Below are positions 43,927 to 45,443 of a stretch of DNA of 45,443 nt, piece after piece. The stretch's first letter is position 1, and each line of letters begins with the position of its first letter. A program made the translations under genes and the position numbers. The notes under the pieces were generated by a model. The model ran no database searches. It was given only the letters and a program-made list of their open reading frames with translations, and was not told the origin of the DNA. Origin of the DNA: Clostridia bacterium 41_269 (GTDB taxonomy: Bacteria > Bacillota > DTU086); contig LGEZ01000018.1 of the NCBI GenBank assembly GCA_001508005.1, positions 1-45,443 of the forward strand, in the 5' to 3' direction.

Positions 43927-44807
43927 ATGCTGCGAAGCATGACCGGCTATGGGAGAGCTCAGTATGACAGCGCAGAATATAAAATAACGGTTGAAATGAA
44001 AACCGTAAACAGCCGCTATTTAGAAATTAATGTAAGGCTTCCCAAGAAGTACTCATTCCTGGAAAAAAATTTTAAAGAAGTGGTTCAGGGAAAAATTCAT
44101 AGGGGTCGAGTTGATGTATGGATTGGAATAGAAGAAATGAACAGATCCGGCTATAATGTTAAGGTTGACAAGGAATTAGCAATGGATTATTATAATTCCT
44201 TGAAAGAATTAGCGAATTTTCTAGATATTTCACCTCAAATTAGTATATATGAGCTTTGTAGGCTCGAGGGAGTTATAATCTTGGAAGAACCGGAACCAGA
44301 TCAGGAAAAAATTTGGAAAAATGTGCTAATTCCCCTAGAGGAAGCGCTGGATCAGTTAATTGAAATGCGCGAAAGGGAAGGAGCTAATCTTAAAGCTGAT
44401 CTTGAGAAAAGAAATGAGAATATTCTCCATATGATAGAAGAAATTGAAAAAAACATCCAAAAATAATAGAATCTTATAAGGACAAACTATCTCAAAGGAT
44501 AAAGGAAATTGCTGGCAGTCAAATTGAAGTTGAGGAAAATCGACTGCTCACTGAGGTGGCGATTTTTGCTGAAAAAATTGATATTAGTGAAGAAATAACT
44601 AGGCTGAAAAGCCATGTGGATCAGATAAAAGAAAACTTAAATAAGATAGAACCGGTGGGAAGAAAACTGGACTTTATTCTTCAGGAAATGTATCGAGAAA
44701 TTAATACCATAGCGTCAAAAAGCTCAGATGCTGCAATTTCCTATTTAGTGGTGGAGGTGAAGAGCGAAATAGAAAAAATGCGTGAGCAGGTTCAGAATGT
44801 GGAATAA
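43927..44807 (+). CDS. yicC: YicC family endoribonuclease-like protein (frameshifted in this sequence)
   Basis: YicC/YloC proteins act in RNA turnover, and E. coli YicC has been shown to have endoribonuclease activity. The N-terminal half starts LRSMTGYGRAQ and has VEMKTVNSRYLEINVRLPKK. The C-terminal half ends with ENRLLTEVAIFAEKIDISEE and TRLKSHVDQ. They are split by a TAA at 44464 after an A5 run (44459-44463). One more A reads IQKIIESYKDKLSQRIKEI and gives 293 residues, the normal length. ATG 43927 is used. The order yicC-remA-gmk matches yloC-ylzA-gmk. Confidence 0.88.
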
Positions 44808-44868
44808 AGTACTGCTTTTTTAAAATTTTAAAACATAAATAAAAAATAAAGAATTAGGAGGGTTAATT

Positions 44869-45147
44869 TTGGACATTAAGCTTATTAATATTGGGTTTGG
44901 AAACATTGTATCTGCAAATAGGATTGTGGCCATTGTTAGCCCTGAGTCAGCACCCATAAAAAGAATTATCCAGGAAGCAAGGGATCAAGGAATGCTAATT
45001 GATGCTACTTATGGAAGAAGAACCCGTGCTGTGGTTATAATGGACAGTGATCATATAATTTTATCAGCGGTGCAGCCTGAAACTGTTGCACATCGTTTGG
45101 CCACCAAGGAAAATACCCAAAGCTCATCTGAAGAGAGTGCAAATTAG
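44869..45147 (+). CDS. remA: RemA/DUF370 family DNA-binding regulator
   Basis: RemA activates extracellular-matrix genes in B. subtilis; related DUF370 proteins are widespread in Clostridia, where targets are mostly unknown. The product of 92 residues is typical: [40 protein letters not shown] and [20 protein letters not shown]. The C-terminal serine/glutamate tail is variable. TTG 44869 follows AGGAGG. The location directly before gmk is the conserved one. Confidence 0.92.
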   Translation: MDIKLINIGFGNIVSANRIVAIVSPESAPIKRIIQEARDQGMLIDATYGRRTRAVVIMDSDHIILSAVQPETVAHRLATKENTQSSSEESAN

Positions 45148-45162
45148 TAGGGGAAAGGGTTT

Positions 45163-45443
45163 ATGGATTTTGATGGGATTTTATTGGTTATTTCAGGTCC
45201 CTCTGGGGTTGGAAAGGGGACCCTATGTAAGGCTCTCCTGGAAGAGGTAAAAGATCTGCAAATATCCATATCAATGACCACCAGAAAGCCCAGGCAGGGA
45301 GAAATTGATGGAAAAGATTATTTTTTTGTCAGCGAAGAAGAGTTTTTAGAGAGAATAAAAAGGGATGAATTTGTGGAGTGGGCTAAAGTATATGGTCATT
45401 ATTATGGTACCCCTTGGGAGGAAGTAAAAAGTGCATTGGAAAA
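45163..45443 (+). CDS. gmk: Guanylate kinase (5' part, cut by window end)
   Basis: Gmk phosphorylates GMP to GDP. About 93 codons are visible. The P-loop ISGPSGVGKGTL is near residue 10, and the GMP-binding residues follow in SMTTRKPRQGEIDGKDYFF and EWAKVYGHYYGTP. ATG 45163 follows GGGAAAGGG, 15 bp after remA. The gene runs off the window; nothing looks broken in the part seen. Confidence 0.95.
   Translation, partial: MDFDGILLVISGPSGVGKGTLCKALLEEVKDLQISISMTTRKPRQGEIDGKDYFFVSEEEFLERIKRDEFVEWAKVYGHYYGTPWEEVKSALE

Noticed and set aside
1-45443. CRISPR arrays, tRNA or rRNA genes, prophage
   Set aside because: No short regularly spaced repeats, no tRNA- or rRNA-like sequence and no phage structural or integrase genes were seen.

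Overview
The window is a chromosomal segment of an anaerobic, endospore-forming, low-to-moderate-GC Firmicute of the class Clostridia. Four things point there. SigG and SpoIIR show sporulation. An oxygen-sensitive class III ribonucleotide reductase shows anaerobiosis. Phosphotransacetylase plus acetate kinase suggest acetate metabolism. The ylm/divIVA and rqcH/Ca-ATPase/yicC/remA/gmk neighbourhoods are those of Bacillus and Clostridia, and LL-diaminopimelate aminotransferase (DapL) is common in Clostridia. I cannot name the genus.

Layout. 1-1737: a forespore unit, sigG-spoIIR, behind a good sigma-F promoter. 2125-5596: ylmC, then nrdR-nrdD-nrdG behind a promoter covered by two correctly phased NrdR boxes. 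5632-9424: the ylm cell-division cluster (pgeF, yggS, sepF, proC, yggT, divIVA). 9458-12629: a consensus promoter, an isoleucine T-box and ileS. 13031-15636: an ACT protein, UPF0210, DUF5665 and a nitroreductase. 15737-18875: thiD-lspA-rluD-DUF2007-YkgJ, ended by a strong terminator. 18969-21993: an old-yellow-enzyme-type oxidoreductase, a convergent FlhG-like ATPase with a fused YcgR-type N-domain, and a toxin-antitoxin pair. 22083-26632, minus strand: GH13 and GH15 enzymes and an HD-domain protein. 27082-29562: pta-ackA. 29590-37044: the pyrimidine operon pyrR-pyrB-pyrC-carA-carB with two PyrR attenuators. 37138-45443: rqcH divergent from a Ca-ATPase gene, then dapF-dapL-yicC-remA-gmk (gmk cut by the window end).

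The most unusual feature is an interspersed non-coding element of about 266 bp with four copies (1-145 partial, 1767-2032, 12662-12926, 25871-26138). Each copy is a large imperfect hairpin with nested inverted repeats and degenerate TCAG...CTGA ends. The three complete copies are flanked by two copies of a short palindrome. The palindrome differs from locus to locus but matches left against right at each one, and only the distal copy carries the T-tract of a Rho-independent terminator. The simplest reading is a MITE-like element that inserts at transcription terminators and duplicates the terminator stem.

Five genes (sepF, carA, carB, the Ca-ATPase gene, yicC) are each broken by one apparent missing base, always in or next to a homopolymer. 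Restoring one base gives a normal-length protein in every case. This looks far more like consensus sequencing error than gene decay, with the A10 run in sepF as the one place where slippage is a real alternative.
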